Source: Nemertoderma westbladi (lineage: Eukaryota; Xenacoelomorpha; Nemertodermatida; Nemertodermatidae). From it: a stretch of DNA of 64,000 nucleotides. The DNA lies in the NCBI GenBank assembly GCA_032718475.1, contig JAUCBJ010001489.1:1-64000 (forward strand). Reading direction: 5' to 3'. Positions 55,301 to 64,000 of the stretch are shown here, one piece after another. The first letter of the stretch is position 1, and every line of letters starts with the position of its first letter. The translations under genes and the position numbers were made by a program. The notes below the pieces were generated by a model that ran no database searches, was not told where the DNA came from, and worked only from the letters and a program-made list of their open reading frames with translations.

Positions 55301-56338
55301 GGATTAGTTGAAATTATTTTATTCATTTTATATACGTATTATATCCATCCCGTTCTTTTTAAATACTAACCAGGCCTTTGTCTAAAAAAATATTTGTTCT
55401 AGAACATTAATTTTTTCAAAATAAAATGGCTAAATTTCAAAAAAAATAAATTATCAAAAACTAGCTAGTAAATATTTAATTTGGTGAGAGGTGTATGCAT
55501 ACTGAACCAGTACCCACTATTTTACAGTCAAAATAGCCAAGTTGCTATAAAAGTTTCCGGCCACTTTGCTGGTGAAGTTGCTGGTAAAGTTGCCACGTGT
55601 AAACATTAAACAGCGATTAAATTAAATTGCTCCAAACACATTGCTAGTTGCCGAGAAAGTTGCTCTAAAAGTTGCCACGTGTAAACAGGCCTTTAGGACA
55701 GGGGGCATTGTTTTGTAGGGGCCATATCCTTTTTAATGGCCTTTTAAGTACATGGTCTAAAGTAGGCCATTTTGCTGCTATTAAAATTCAATAAACATGT
55801 CCACTTTCAGTGAGAAATAGTAAATAAATTCAGAAAATAAAAAAAGTTAATGAAAATATAAATCGTAAGATCGATATTATGAAATGTAAGCAAATAAGAC
55901 AATACCGATGGATCGTAATATTGTTATTTTCGCAGACTACATATTAAATTTAGAAATGAAGCGACATATTAAACACCTTTAACTAAGAATTATATTTTGT
56001 CATGAAATCGGCTATTTCTCCGCCGATTTTTGCTGGAATGATTTGAAATTTGTTCAGAAATGTTGACACTTGTTCAGAATACCATTTGCACAAAAAGGCA
56101 CTTTTGGCCACAGCAGAGTGCCATTTTGTGGCCTATTTTTTTAATTATTTGGTTTGGCCATTTTTAAACACACCAGATGATAATTAGTACCACAAAAAAT
56201 AACTTTCAAATATAGTTTAAGATTTCAAAATGTTTCAGATTTAGTCATTAAAAACGTATGTTAATTCTAGGAAAAGTTAAGGGATTTGAATATTGAGTAT
56301 TTCTGTGAATACAGACTCAGACACACACGGGCACGATG
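55301..56338. other. Intergenic DNA, no gene seen
   Basis: A repeated AAAGTTGCCACGTGTAAACA word at 55586 and 55670 is the only structure noticed. Confidence 0.5.
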
Positions 56339-56983
56339 TTACTCCCCCCCCCCATGTTACTTCCCAGTCCCACCGTTGTTAACAACAGTTATTGTATCAT
56401 ATAATAAAAAATATAGGTCTACATCCACTGAAGTGCCCATCGTGAAGTGAAATCCCAAGTGAAGTGCGATATCAAGATTTCCTTAGAATATGCCCTGAAT
56501 TAGAAATACAGAGATATGAAATGGCCCTAAAACCTAAAACAAATATATTAAATGGCCTTCCCAGGAAAATACACCCATGTTAGATTGAGTTCATAATCTA
56601 CAGTTAATTACTTTAAATTTATTAACAGTGGCCCCTTTATAATATCAAAATATAAAATATGGCCCTAAATTCATAAATTAATTTTATTGATGTCTATTGG
56701 CAGAAATAGACTGGCAGACAGACATGTGTCAAACGGAAAAGACAGGGGGAAGGATAATTGGGATTACAATCAGAGATGTGAGGCAAAGGTGGCTTCTACT
56801 GCTTGCCTTGCCATTTGCCCATCGCCTTATAAGTTAATAATAAAAGTAAGTAATAATCGGTTCGTAAGTGGCTTGTAAGCCGCTTGCAAAAGGCATTATA
56901 TTATTATGGTCGTAAAGTGAAATCCTTTTCCAGTTTCGTTATTTATGATATGTTAAGCTGAAACTTGTGAAATCAGTACTATA
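56339..56983 (+). repeat. Dispersed repeat with small conserved frame, copy 1
   Basis: A direct duplicate of 57023-57580 (for example, GATATCAAGATTTCCTTAGA and TGGCCCTAAAACCTAAAACA). It holds a frame starting at 56687, MMSIGRNRLADRHVSNGKDR..., which ends its shared part at AAA|GTAAGT, a splice-donor-like site. Confidence 0.85.
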
Positions 56984-57022
56984 GTACCTGTAAATTTCAA
57001 ATTATATCAGGCTCAGCATATT

Positions 57023-57580
57023 ATAGTTACCCCCCTCCCCTCATACCTCCCACCGTTGTTTACAGCAGTTATTGTATTATATAATAATAATATCCACCAA
57101 AATCCCAATTGAAGTGCGATATCAAGATTTCCTTAGAATATTCCCTGAATTAGAAATACAGAGATATGAAATGGCCCTAAAACCTAAAACAAATATATTA
57201 AATGGCCTTCCTAGGAAAATACACCCATGTTAGATTGAGTTCATAATCTACAGTTAATTATATTAAATTTATTAACAGTGGCCCCTTTATAATATCAAAA
57301 TATAAAATATGGCCCTAAATTCATAAATTAATTTTATTGATGTCTATTGGCAGAAATAGACTGGCAGACAGACATGTGTCAAACGGAAAAGGCAGGGGGA
57401 AGGATAATTGGGATTACAATCAGAGATGTGAGGCAAAGGTGGCTTCTACTGCTTGCCTTGCCATTTGCCCATTGCCTTATAAGTTAATAATAAAAGTAAG
57501 TAATAATAGTAAAGTGAAATCCTCCTCCAGTTTCGTTATTTATGATACGTTAAGCTGAAACTTGTGAAATCAATACTATA
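57023..57580 (+). repeat. Dispersed repeat with small conserved frame, copy 2
   Basis: The frame from 57337 differs from copy 1 by a few residues (NGKGRGK, CPLPYK) but stays open through the same donor-like AAA|GTAAGT. Confidence 0.85.
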
Positions 57581-57799
57581 ATACAACCTGCGCTGCATCA
57601 TTGGGGAGAAACTGATCCATAGGGCCTATGCAGATTTTTAAGTTTTTTATATGCAGTTTTAAATTTCACAAAATTTAAAACCTTCGATATTTCATATTTT
57701 ATAATCATTTTGACGTGACACCTGGCAATCATTATAGTAATAATTAAGGTGCATAATACTAGCACAGGCACATTTTCCATTCAAAAACGTGCATTTATA

Positions 57800-58065
57800 A
57801 TCTCTGTACCTGTAAATTTCAGATTATATCAGGCTCAGCATATTATAGTTAACCCCCTCCCCTCATACCTCCCATACCGTTGTTTACAGCAGTTATTGTA
57901 TTATATAATAAATAATATCCACCAAAATCCCAATTGAAGTGTGATATCAAGATTTCCTTAGAATATTCCCTGAATTAGAAATACGGAGATATGGCCCTAA
58001 AACCTAAAACAAATATATTAAATGGCCTTCCTAGGAAAATACACCAATGTTAGATTGAGTTCATT
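57800..58065 (+). repeat. Dispersed repeat, partial copy 3
   Basis: Repeats the first ~260 bp of copy 2 (TATCAGGCTCAGCATATTATAG to TAGATTGAGTTCAT) and stops before the small frame. Confidence 0.85.
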
Positions 58066-58173
58066 TTACGGGGTGCTTCAAGAGGGGCATGGCGCTTCTC
58101 CGGAGAGACAAATTTTAGATTTTTCGATTCTACTTCGTATAAGACATTTCTTTTCCTTAACCCTATTAAACCC

Positions 58174-58200
58174 GGGGGGGGGGTCAATATGACCACCCCC
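58174..58200. repeat. G-run/C-run hairpin, left subterminal
   Basis: GGGGGGGGGGTCAATATGACC followed by ACCCCC; the strands can fold on GGTCAATATGACC. Confidence 0.85.
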
Positions 58201-58487
58201 CGTGGTTTTTTTATTATAATTCTGAAACAAACGCAGTTGGGAATCTGAAATTTTATGACTTTTCCTAAAAATCTATTGTCTTCATGGTAGTGAAAACCGT
58301 TTTCAAAAATATTGGGTATTTTTCGAGTTATAGCACCATTTTTTAACCCTACTTTTGGCACTTTTTTTGAGACGTTTTTTGAAAATTACATTTCATTAAA
58401 TATGATTTGTAACATCTCTATTTTTGATTTACACCGTTTTTTGGTGTTAGAAATTGGATGGAATTCATATAAATTGATTTAGAAACT

Positions 58488-59305
58488 TCAAACTTGTTTT
58501 TTTCGATGGGTGCCAAATTTTGGTGCCAGCACCAAATTTTGAAATAAGTCAATTTTGTAAATTGATTGTTTGAAACTTGTTTTTTACGCAATTGGGGTTT
58601 TTTGGGGTTCTGGATTCGATGAAATATATACGAGTTGCACCAAGCGTATCAAACTTGTATTTTTCGGTGCTGTGTGCAAATTTTGGTGCTAGCACGAAAT
58701 TTTGAAAATCCATTCAATATATAAAATTGCTTGTGACAATTTATTTCTTGCGTTTTAGAGGTTTATGGCTGTTCTGAATTCAATGGAAAATATAATTATC
58801 GAACTAGACATCTCAAACTTGTATTTTTCGGATGTGGGTGCAAAATGTGGTGCTGGCACCAAATTTTGAAAACCATCAAATATATCAATTGATTGTGTCA
58901 CCTTGTTTCTTGCGTTAAACGGGTTTGTGATGGTTCTGAATTCAATGGAATCAGTAAAAATTTCATAAGAGTTCTCAAACTTGTATTTTTCGCCGGTGGG
59001 TGAAAATTGTTGTGCCAGCACCAAATTTTGGAAAATATGCAAATTGATAAGTAGATAGTATCACCTTGTTTCTTGCGTTATACGGGTTTATGAGGGTCCT
59101 GAATCCGATGGAATCAATAAAAACAGCACTGGACATCGCAAAATTGTACTTTTTGGTGATGGGTACGAAATTTGGTGCTAGCACCAAAATTTGCCAAATT
59201 ACGCCGAAAAATACAAGTAGCAATGATCTGGCATATTAGAAATGTATTCCACTTAGAATCAGCGCCCTCGAAAACCAGAAAATGTGAATTTATATCATCG
59301 TTTAA
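58488..59305. repeat. 163-bp tandem array, five units
   Basis: Units start TCAAACTTGT(A/T)TTTTTCG at 58488, 58649, 58813 and 58975, and a variant at 59139 (spacings 161, 164, 162, 164). Each carries a GGTGC(C/T)AGCACC-type palindrome and an AATTTTGGTGC core. Confidence 0.9.
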
Positions 59306-59648
59306 GTGAATTAACAATTTTGTGTTCTAACTGAAAAGTGCTGGTTACTTGTTTTTTTCATTTTTTTCCTACGCAGAGAGGACTAAACAGCCATTTATAG
59401 TAATCATATCATTTTTAAATATTTTCCAATGTATTTTGCACCCCAAAAAACCTGTATTGAAAAATAATTAGCTGAAAATGTAACTTTCAAATTTTGTGAA
59501 AATTGTGCACTACTTGTAATTTTGGTGCTGCAATATAACCACCCCAGTACATTTTTTCGAAAATTTTTTTTTTCGGTCGGATCCAGACAAGTGATACCTA
59601 CGTACAAACAAAAAATCAGATGTTTTCGTAAATATTTGTAGATTTTAG

Positions 59649-59692
59649 AGGGGGGGGGGGGGGTCAATATGACCCCCCCCCCCCCCCCCCCC
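59649..59692. repeat. G-run/C-run hairpin, right subterminal
   Basis: A G-run, GTCAATATGAC and a long C-run; the same palindrome as at 58174 but with longer homopolymers. Confidence 0.85.
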
Positions 59693-59736
59693 CGGTATTT
59701 GTACAACATTTTATAGCCCAGTACTAATAGGGTTAA

Positions 59737-60419
59737 TACGGAAATTTATTTTATGATGTTGTTATTTAATGAATGTGTTGTTCAAATACCCGTTAGAGTA
59801 ACAACATAACAACATAAATAATTATAACTCCTACTTTTGGTCTACAAATGTAGACCTTGAGCGCTATTGGGTTTTAATTCTAACTAATTTTAGGGCTAGC
59901 AATAATTATAGTTTTAATGTTAAGACCAAAGACACTAGAGTGTACAAAACAAAGAGGTAAAGTCGCTTTAAGTCCCATTGCCATTTAAAGGAGCAGGTTA
60001 CAGAAGCGTGCTGGCGGAACCAAAACAATAAACGAAAGTTAACACATTTTACAAGATTATGCAGGTTACTTAATTGGGCCTTGGTTCTTTACTTTGTACT
60101 CACCCCTAATATTGTCTCTAATTGACAAAAAGGTATCTGGAGATGTATTAAGAATTATAAGATCCTTGAAGAATAACTCTAATAATTTTTGTCGTCAAAT
60201 GAAACGTAGACCTATGGATGCATCAACGGAAGAGGTGAAGTCACTTATCCTAGATCAATCAAAATGAGGTAGCTGCTTGTATAAGGAATTCTACAATTGT
60301 TTAGTCACATTGGAAGAACAATATTACAGGCGTGCATTAATGTGTGCAATGCGTGCATGTGTTAGCCTATGTTCGGGGTGTATTCTAATTATGTTCTAAC
60401 TGTGTTCTCGTGTGTTCCC
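59737..60419 (+). other. Intergenic DNA with possible short exon
   Basis: 60058-60267 is open for about 70 codons (SLIDKKVSGDVLRIIRSLKN region) and looks protein-like. No splice sites were settled and no family recognised. Confidence 0.25.
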
Positions 60420-60539
60420 TTATGTTCTATAATTATTTCTATTCGGCGTGCAAAGGCTTGATCCAGACCCCTCTAACCATCTCACAATCCAGTCAGGCAG
60501 CCTTAGATTTGGCAAAAATGGAATCTGCGTCGATAACAT

Positions 60540-61040
60540 CACATAATATGCTGAGTCTCTTATAATCTGAAATTTCTTAACAGAGATTAAAGCTACATGT
60601 TTTTGTATGGAAAATGTGCCTGTGCTAGTATTATGCACCTTAATTATTAATATAATTATTGCCAGGTGTCACATCAAAACGATTATAAAATACGAAATAT
60701 GAGAAGGTAAAATTTTTGAGTATTTGGCCCTCTAGCAGTGGACTGGGGAACTGCATATGGATTCTCCCCAATGATGCAGCGCAGGTTGTATTATAGTATT
60801 GATTTCACAAGTTTCAGCTTAAACGTATCATAAATAACGAAACTGGAGGAGGATTTCACTTTACTATTATTACTTACTTTTATTATTAACTTATAAGGCA
60901 ATGGGCAAATGGCAAGGCAAGCAGTAGAAGCCACCTTTGCCTCACATCTCTGTTCGTAATCCCAATTATCCTTCCCCCTGTCTTTTCCGTTTGACACATG
61001 TCTGTCTGCAAGTCTATTTCTGCCAATAGACATCAATAAA
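60540..61040 (-). repeat. Dispersed repeat with small conserved frame, inverted copy
   Basis: On the minus strand the small frame at 61036-60791 matches copies 1 and 2, then TGCGCTGCATCATTGGGGAG and TGACACCTGGCAAT match 57592-57740, and TAATACTAGCACAGGCACAT matches 57755. The minus frame 60638-60420 beyond it (LRLPDWIVRWLEG) resembles an RT segment, hinting that the repeat belongs to a LINE. Confidence 0.8.
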
Positions 61041-61046
61041 ATTAAT

Positions 61047-61069
61047 ATATATATATATATATATATATA
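61047..61069. repeat. (TA)n microsatellite
   Basis: About 11-12 TA units directly upstream (minus orientation) of the inverted copy above. Confidence 0.9.
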
Positions 61070-61179
61070 AATGCCATCAGTCAGTCAGTACCGACCTCCT
61101 GGCTCCTGGTACAGTTGTAGTACAGTAGTACCTATCAGAACAGTCAGTAATCTTATTATTATTATTTTTCCCCCAGGTA

Positions 61180-61866
61180 TCACATGGAGCGACCACCACT
61201 ACAGTCTAAAGCCACGTGGAGTGGCAGGTAATATGTCCTGTCCGTGTTCGGTTCGTCGACCGGTAACTCCATGGCCCATCCTTTCTCGACGTACTTCTTA
61301 ATCGTTCTGTGGATGTACTCATTCTTCTCGGGGCTCCGTTTTAGTGTTTGTTTCAGCTTGCGGAGTCTCGTGAGTACCATCCCTCTATTATCGGGCAGTG
61401 GTATCTTCGGTAGTTTCCATACCATTCCTATAGTATACCGCCCCTCATCGCATGTCATCGATTCCTCCACTCTTTGTAAAGCCTGCTTGTCTTCTACCGA
61501 GGTCCCGACCCTGGTCTCTTTCAGTCCCTCGAAATCTTGTCTGAGCAGTCTTTTAAGCTGCTCCTCTGCTCCCTCATCACCCATTTCCTGCATTGTTCCC
61601 GCGAACATGCATCCTGATGTCTCCGACATCCTAAATGGTATCTTGCTCTTGATTGGGCCACTCAGCGTCCACCCGAATGGTGTTAATATCGCCACCGGGT
61701 CACACTGCTTGTCTTCGCCGAAGACCGTTTGCATTCTTTCGTGGGCCGTTGGGCAGTCCATTCCTACTATGATGGATACCTTCCTAACGTCCACATCTGG
61801 GATTGAGAAGTCAATGTCGTCCAGGAATTTATATTGCTCGACCTCGATGTTAATTTTATTCAGTTC
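61180..61866 (-). mobile_element. BEL/Pao pol fragment (protease to RT start)
   Basis: The minus frame has VSIIVGMDCP (end of the retroviral-type protease region), LTPFGWTLSGPI, a spacer with LKRLLRQDFEGLKE, YTIGMVWKLPKIPLPDN, LTRLRKLKQTLKRSPE and TYYLPLHVALD, where the RT begins. This order is diagnostic of BEL/Pao pol. It is cut just after the RT start on one side and near 61866 on the other, where the dispersed repeat begins. About 205 codons without a stop. Confidence 0.9.
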
Positions 61867-61879
61867 ATAAAGGTTTAGA

Positions 61880-62152
61880 ATTATAATTGCACAATTTCAA
61901 TTTACTTTTATTTCCAATATCTTGCTGAATGTTTGATACATCTGATGCAGAAAACAATATTTGTTTTTGTCAAGGATTTGCAGAAATCGTCTGTCTTAGA
62001 GGAAGAAAATAACGTAACTCATTAAAATCGTAACTCTTTCAATCTCTGACTAAATTATACCAAACTTGGTAAACATGTAATCTTGTCTATCGGCTAAAAT
62101 AAACACAATTTGCTAAAATTTCCCCTATAATGTTTTTTTTCCTATAGAGCAA
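61880..62152. repeat. Dispersed repeat, copy 2
   Basis: The reverse complement of 15392-15655, with few differences. It starts 14 bp from the BEL/Pao fragment. Confidence 0.9.
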
Positions 62153-62614
62153 TCTTATACATTGACAAGACTTATAAAATAATTGATGTTGAATAATTAT
62201 TATTAAGATTAAAATATATTATTATGACCCTCCAACCGGTTGCTTCCCACTCCCAGACAGTCACCGACCCACCCCTATAGGTTCACGAGGCAAAGCGGTT
62301 CCTGTCCGTAGAAACTGCGACTCTGAAGTAAGCGATAGTATCTCCGGATCGCGATAGATATTCCTTTTTGTGGAGAGTTGATGAGTTTATGATACAGGGG
62401 AGGTTGTTGTAAAACACAAAGACAACCTCATCGGTTCTGGTTGACTTAGAATCGACAGTTCTTCAGTATTACTCTAATATAAAAGGTTTATACAGTATAA
62501 AGGGTTTGCTTTAAGAAAGTGGGGAATACCAGTCACTCTGTCCACTGGAAAACTTAAATATGGCTACTGCAAGCTATAATCTAAATAAGTTAATTATAAA
62601 TTGCATTTGCATAC
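62153..62614. other. Intergenic DNA, no gene seen
   Basis: Nothing recognised. Confidence 0.5.
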
Positions 62615-62811
62615 CTGCCCACTGCCTGAAACCAAACTGTTGTGTTGGAGACACACTCGTTATATGCAACTTCAGCGGCACAAAGACCCATTGACCCATT
62701 TCATCCACCGTCGAAGTCGACGACTTGAACCAGCCACAGATATCCCATCCTCCCCCCGTAGCGAGCGACCTCCGCTTGAACATGAGCACGAAGCTCCTCA
62801 TTGCTAATCTT
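62615..62811 (-). other. Exon-like piece, unidentified
   Basis: Bounded by TTGATCAG and GTATGC on the minus strand. One frame begins ISNEELRAHVQAEVARYGGR and meets a stop halfway; another stays open for 81 codons with FVLMFKRRSLATGGG and WVFVPLKLHITSV. A frameshift may explain the switch. No family recognised. Confidence 0.3.
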
Positions 62812-63081
62812 CTGATCAATACACTATATTGGAAGGAAGTTTAATAATTTACTATTACTACTATAAGTAAGCATCCAACTCATCTTAGCCTTAAAAAAAT
62901 TATCAGACGACTAATATAAGTGTAAATAATTTGGCTTAGAATTTGCATACCATGTAATAGGGACCTTACGCTTACATGTATGCAGTAGCGTGTGGGCGTA
63001 GCTATTGGTGCAGGCGTAGGTGTGAAATCTTATGTCGGATATTCTTATTTAATTTCGATAAATGTACGTTTTCAAAAGTTC
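62812..63081. other. Intergenic DNA, no gene seen
   Basis: Nothing recognised. The start of the frame 62992-63462 lies here, but only its part after 63095 belongs to the LINE. Confidence 0.5.
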
Positions 63082-63094
63082 TATTATGGTAATT

Positions 63095-63835
63095 CTAATA
63101 ATAATTCTAATACGCTAGCAGATGCACAGCTTCTACTAAATAAAGTGGAGAGGGCTGCTAAGGAGGTTGGATTGCATATAAATGCTACAAAGACCGAATT
63201 CATGACCTTTAATGTTGATGGAAACTTGACAACCATTGATATTAATCAACTAAGGAAGGTCGATGACTTCCAGTACCTTGGATCATGGATAGAGAGTAGC
63301 AAAAAGGACATAGAAGTTAGGAAAACAAAGGCTTGGGTAGCTCTATCAAAAATGGATACCATCTGGAAATCAGATCTTTCCAGGCACCTGAAGACTAAGT
63401 TCTTTCGAGCCACAGTGGAAAGTGTATTTTTATACGGGGGTGAGACCTGGACAGGATACTGACTAAATCACTTGAACAACGAATTATTGATGGTTGCTAC
63501 ACAAGACTACTAAGGGCAGCCCTAAACATCAGCTGGAGACAACACATGACAAACGCCGAACAATACTACCTGTATCAACCACCCTCTGTGAACGCAGATT
63601 AAGATTCAGTGGGCACTGCTGGCGAAGTAAAGACGAGGTCATACCAGATCTACATCCCTGGCAACAAACTCATGGAAAGCGTAGTCGTGGGAGACTGGCC
63701 ATAACATATATAGATCAACTTGAAAGGGATACTGAACTTGGGAGAAACGAAATTGCGACAACTATGGAGAATCGGGAAGCCTGGAAGGATCTCATTTCCA
63801 CTGTCCGAGTTCGCTCGACCTAGTAGTAGTAGTAT
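63095..63835 (+). mobile_element. 5'-truncated LINE with 13-bp target duplication
   Basis: TATTATGGTAATT flanks the insert at 63082-63094 and 63836-63848. Inside, VERAAKEVGLHINATKTEFM, YLGSWIESSKKDIEVRKTKAW and LYGGETWT correspond to the same RT tail as the 50.1-kb LINE. A frame change near 63462 leads to LRFSGHCWRSKDEVI and the C-terminus at 63823. It ends in (TAG)n. It is related to, but diverged from, the 50.1-kb family. Confidence 0.9.
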
Positions 63836-63848
63836 TATTATGGTAATT

Positions 63849-64000
63849 AAAATATTCATCATTAGGCGTCCTACTAACAGCCTCATTTAATATAAAAACA
63901 TTAATTGGACATTCTTAAAAAATTTTATCATAAGTGAATTATCATGAAGTAGGCCTACTTTTTACAAATACAAAAAATTATGTGGTAGTCAACTCAACTC
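63849..64000. other. Intergenic DNA to window end
   Basis: Nothing recognised. Confidence 0.5.

Larger units (their letters stand above)
58157..59736. mobile_element. piggyBac-type non-autonomous element
   Basis: The left end reads TTAACCCTATTA (58157-58168) and the right end TAATAGGGTTAA (59725-59736), an exact inverted pair including TTAA, the piggyBac target site and duplication. CCC...GGG termini are usual for the superfamily. Subterminal hairpins follow: G-run GTCAATATGAC C-run at 58174-58200 and 59649-59692. No transposase frame is present, so it would depend on an enzyme supplied elsewhere. The inside is filled with a 163-bp array. Confidence 0.82.

Noticed and set aside
61244..61870. 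208-codon forward frame rich in Ser and Cys
   Set aside because: Exact shadow of the minus-strand BEL/Pao pol frame.
1..64000. CRISPR array, bacterial operon or phage
   Set aside because: Repeats are contiguous or mobile-element based, with no spacer pattern; introns, LINEs and SINEs show animal nuclear DNA.

Overview
This window is non-coding-rich, AT-rich nuclear DNA of an animal. Evidence: spliced gene models with GT/AG introns, several kinds of eukaryotic retroelement (non-LTR LINEs, Penelope-like, BEL/Pao), hAT and piggyBac-type DNA transposon remains, tRNA-derived SINE-like units and many micro- and minisatellites. Nothing bacterial, organellar or plasmid-like is seen. The mix of element families and the recurrent palindromes TAGGCCTA and TACCGGTA suggest a marine invertebrate, perhaps a deuterostome; that guess is weak because no conserved single-copy host gene is present to place it.

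Layout. 0-6 kb: short repeats, a homopolymer C/G hairpin, a 56-bp tandem array, then an intronless orphan ORF broken by one frameshift (4761-6033). 6-11 kb: a transposon-related ORF, hairpin-bearing repeats and a decayed BED-finger hAT transposase on the minus strand (8110-10388). 11-16 kb: the standout, an endogenous viral element on the minus strand (13437-15228) carrying the palm motifs of a segmented negative-strand RNA virus polymerase (bunyavirus-like L), split by one frameshift. 16-25 kb: a Penelope-like fragment, two kinds of LINE 3' part, a small MITE, and a nearly full LINE (EN+RT, about 21924-25210). 25-30 kb: minisatellites, exon-like fragments, a SINE with a hammerhead-like core, and a deleted LINE. 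30.3-34.6 kb: a complete Penelope-like element with a perfect 15-bp target-site duplication, about 397-bp inverted terminal repeats, and an open 1013-residue RT/GIY-YIG frame whose RT core is interrupted, in frame, by a Thr/Asn-rich minisatellite. 35-39 kb: a 463-bp tandem repeat, a Tudor-like exon and a 5'-truncated retroelement with a 14-bp target-site duplication. 39-43 kb: BEL/Pao gag and integrase-tail fragments and an orphan broken ORF next to the second copy of a 305-bp foldback repeat. 43.77-45.11 kb: a large palindromic element whose arms are tandem 32-bp arrays. 46.8-48.8 kb: the most convincing host-type gene, three exons with matching splice phases, unidentified product. 49.3-51.1 kb: a LINE nested inside another LINE with a 14-bp duplication. 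51-56 kb: exon-like fragments and decayed domains. 56-61 kb: direct and inverted copies of a repeat carrying a small conserved frame, and a piggyBac-type non-autonomous element (58157-59736) enclosing five 163-bp units. 61-64 kb: a BEL/Pao pol fragment, a second copy of the 15.4-kb dispersed repeat, and another 5'-truncated LINE with a 13-bp duplication.

Most sequence here acts as a graveyard of mobile elements. Several insertions look young: clean duplications, long open frames, and about 99% identity between two LINE tails by eye. The endogenous viral polymerase, the Penelope element with the split RT, and the array-armed palindromes are the parts most worth following up. All identifications are by eye from motifs; no database search was possible.
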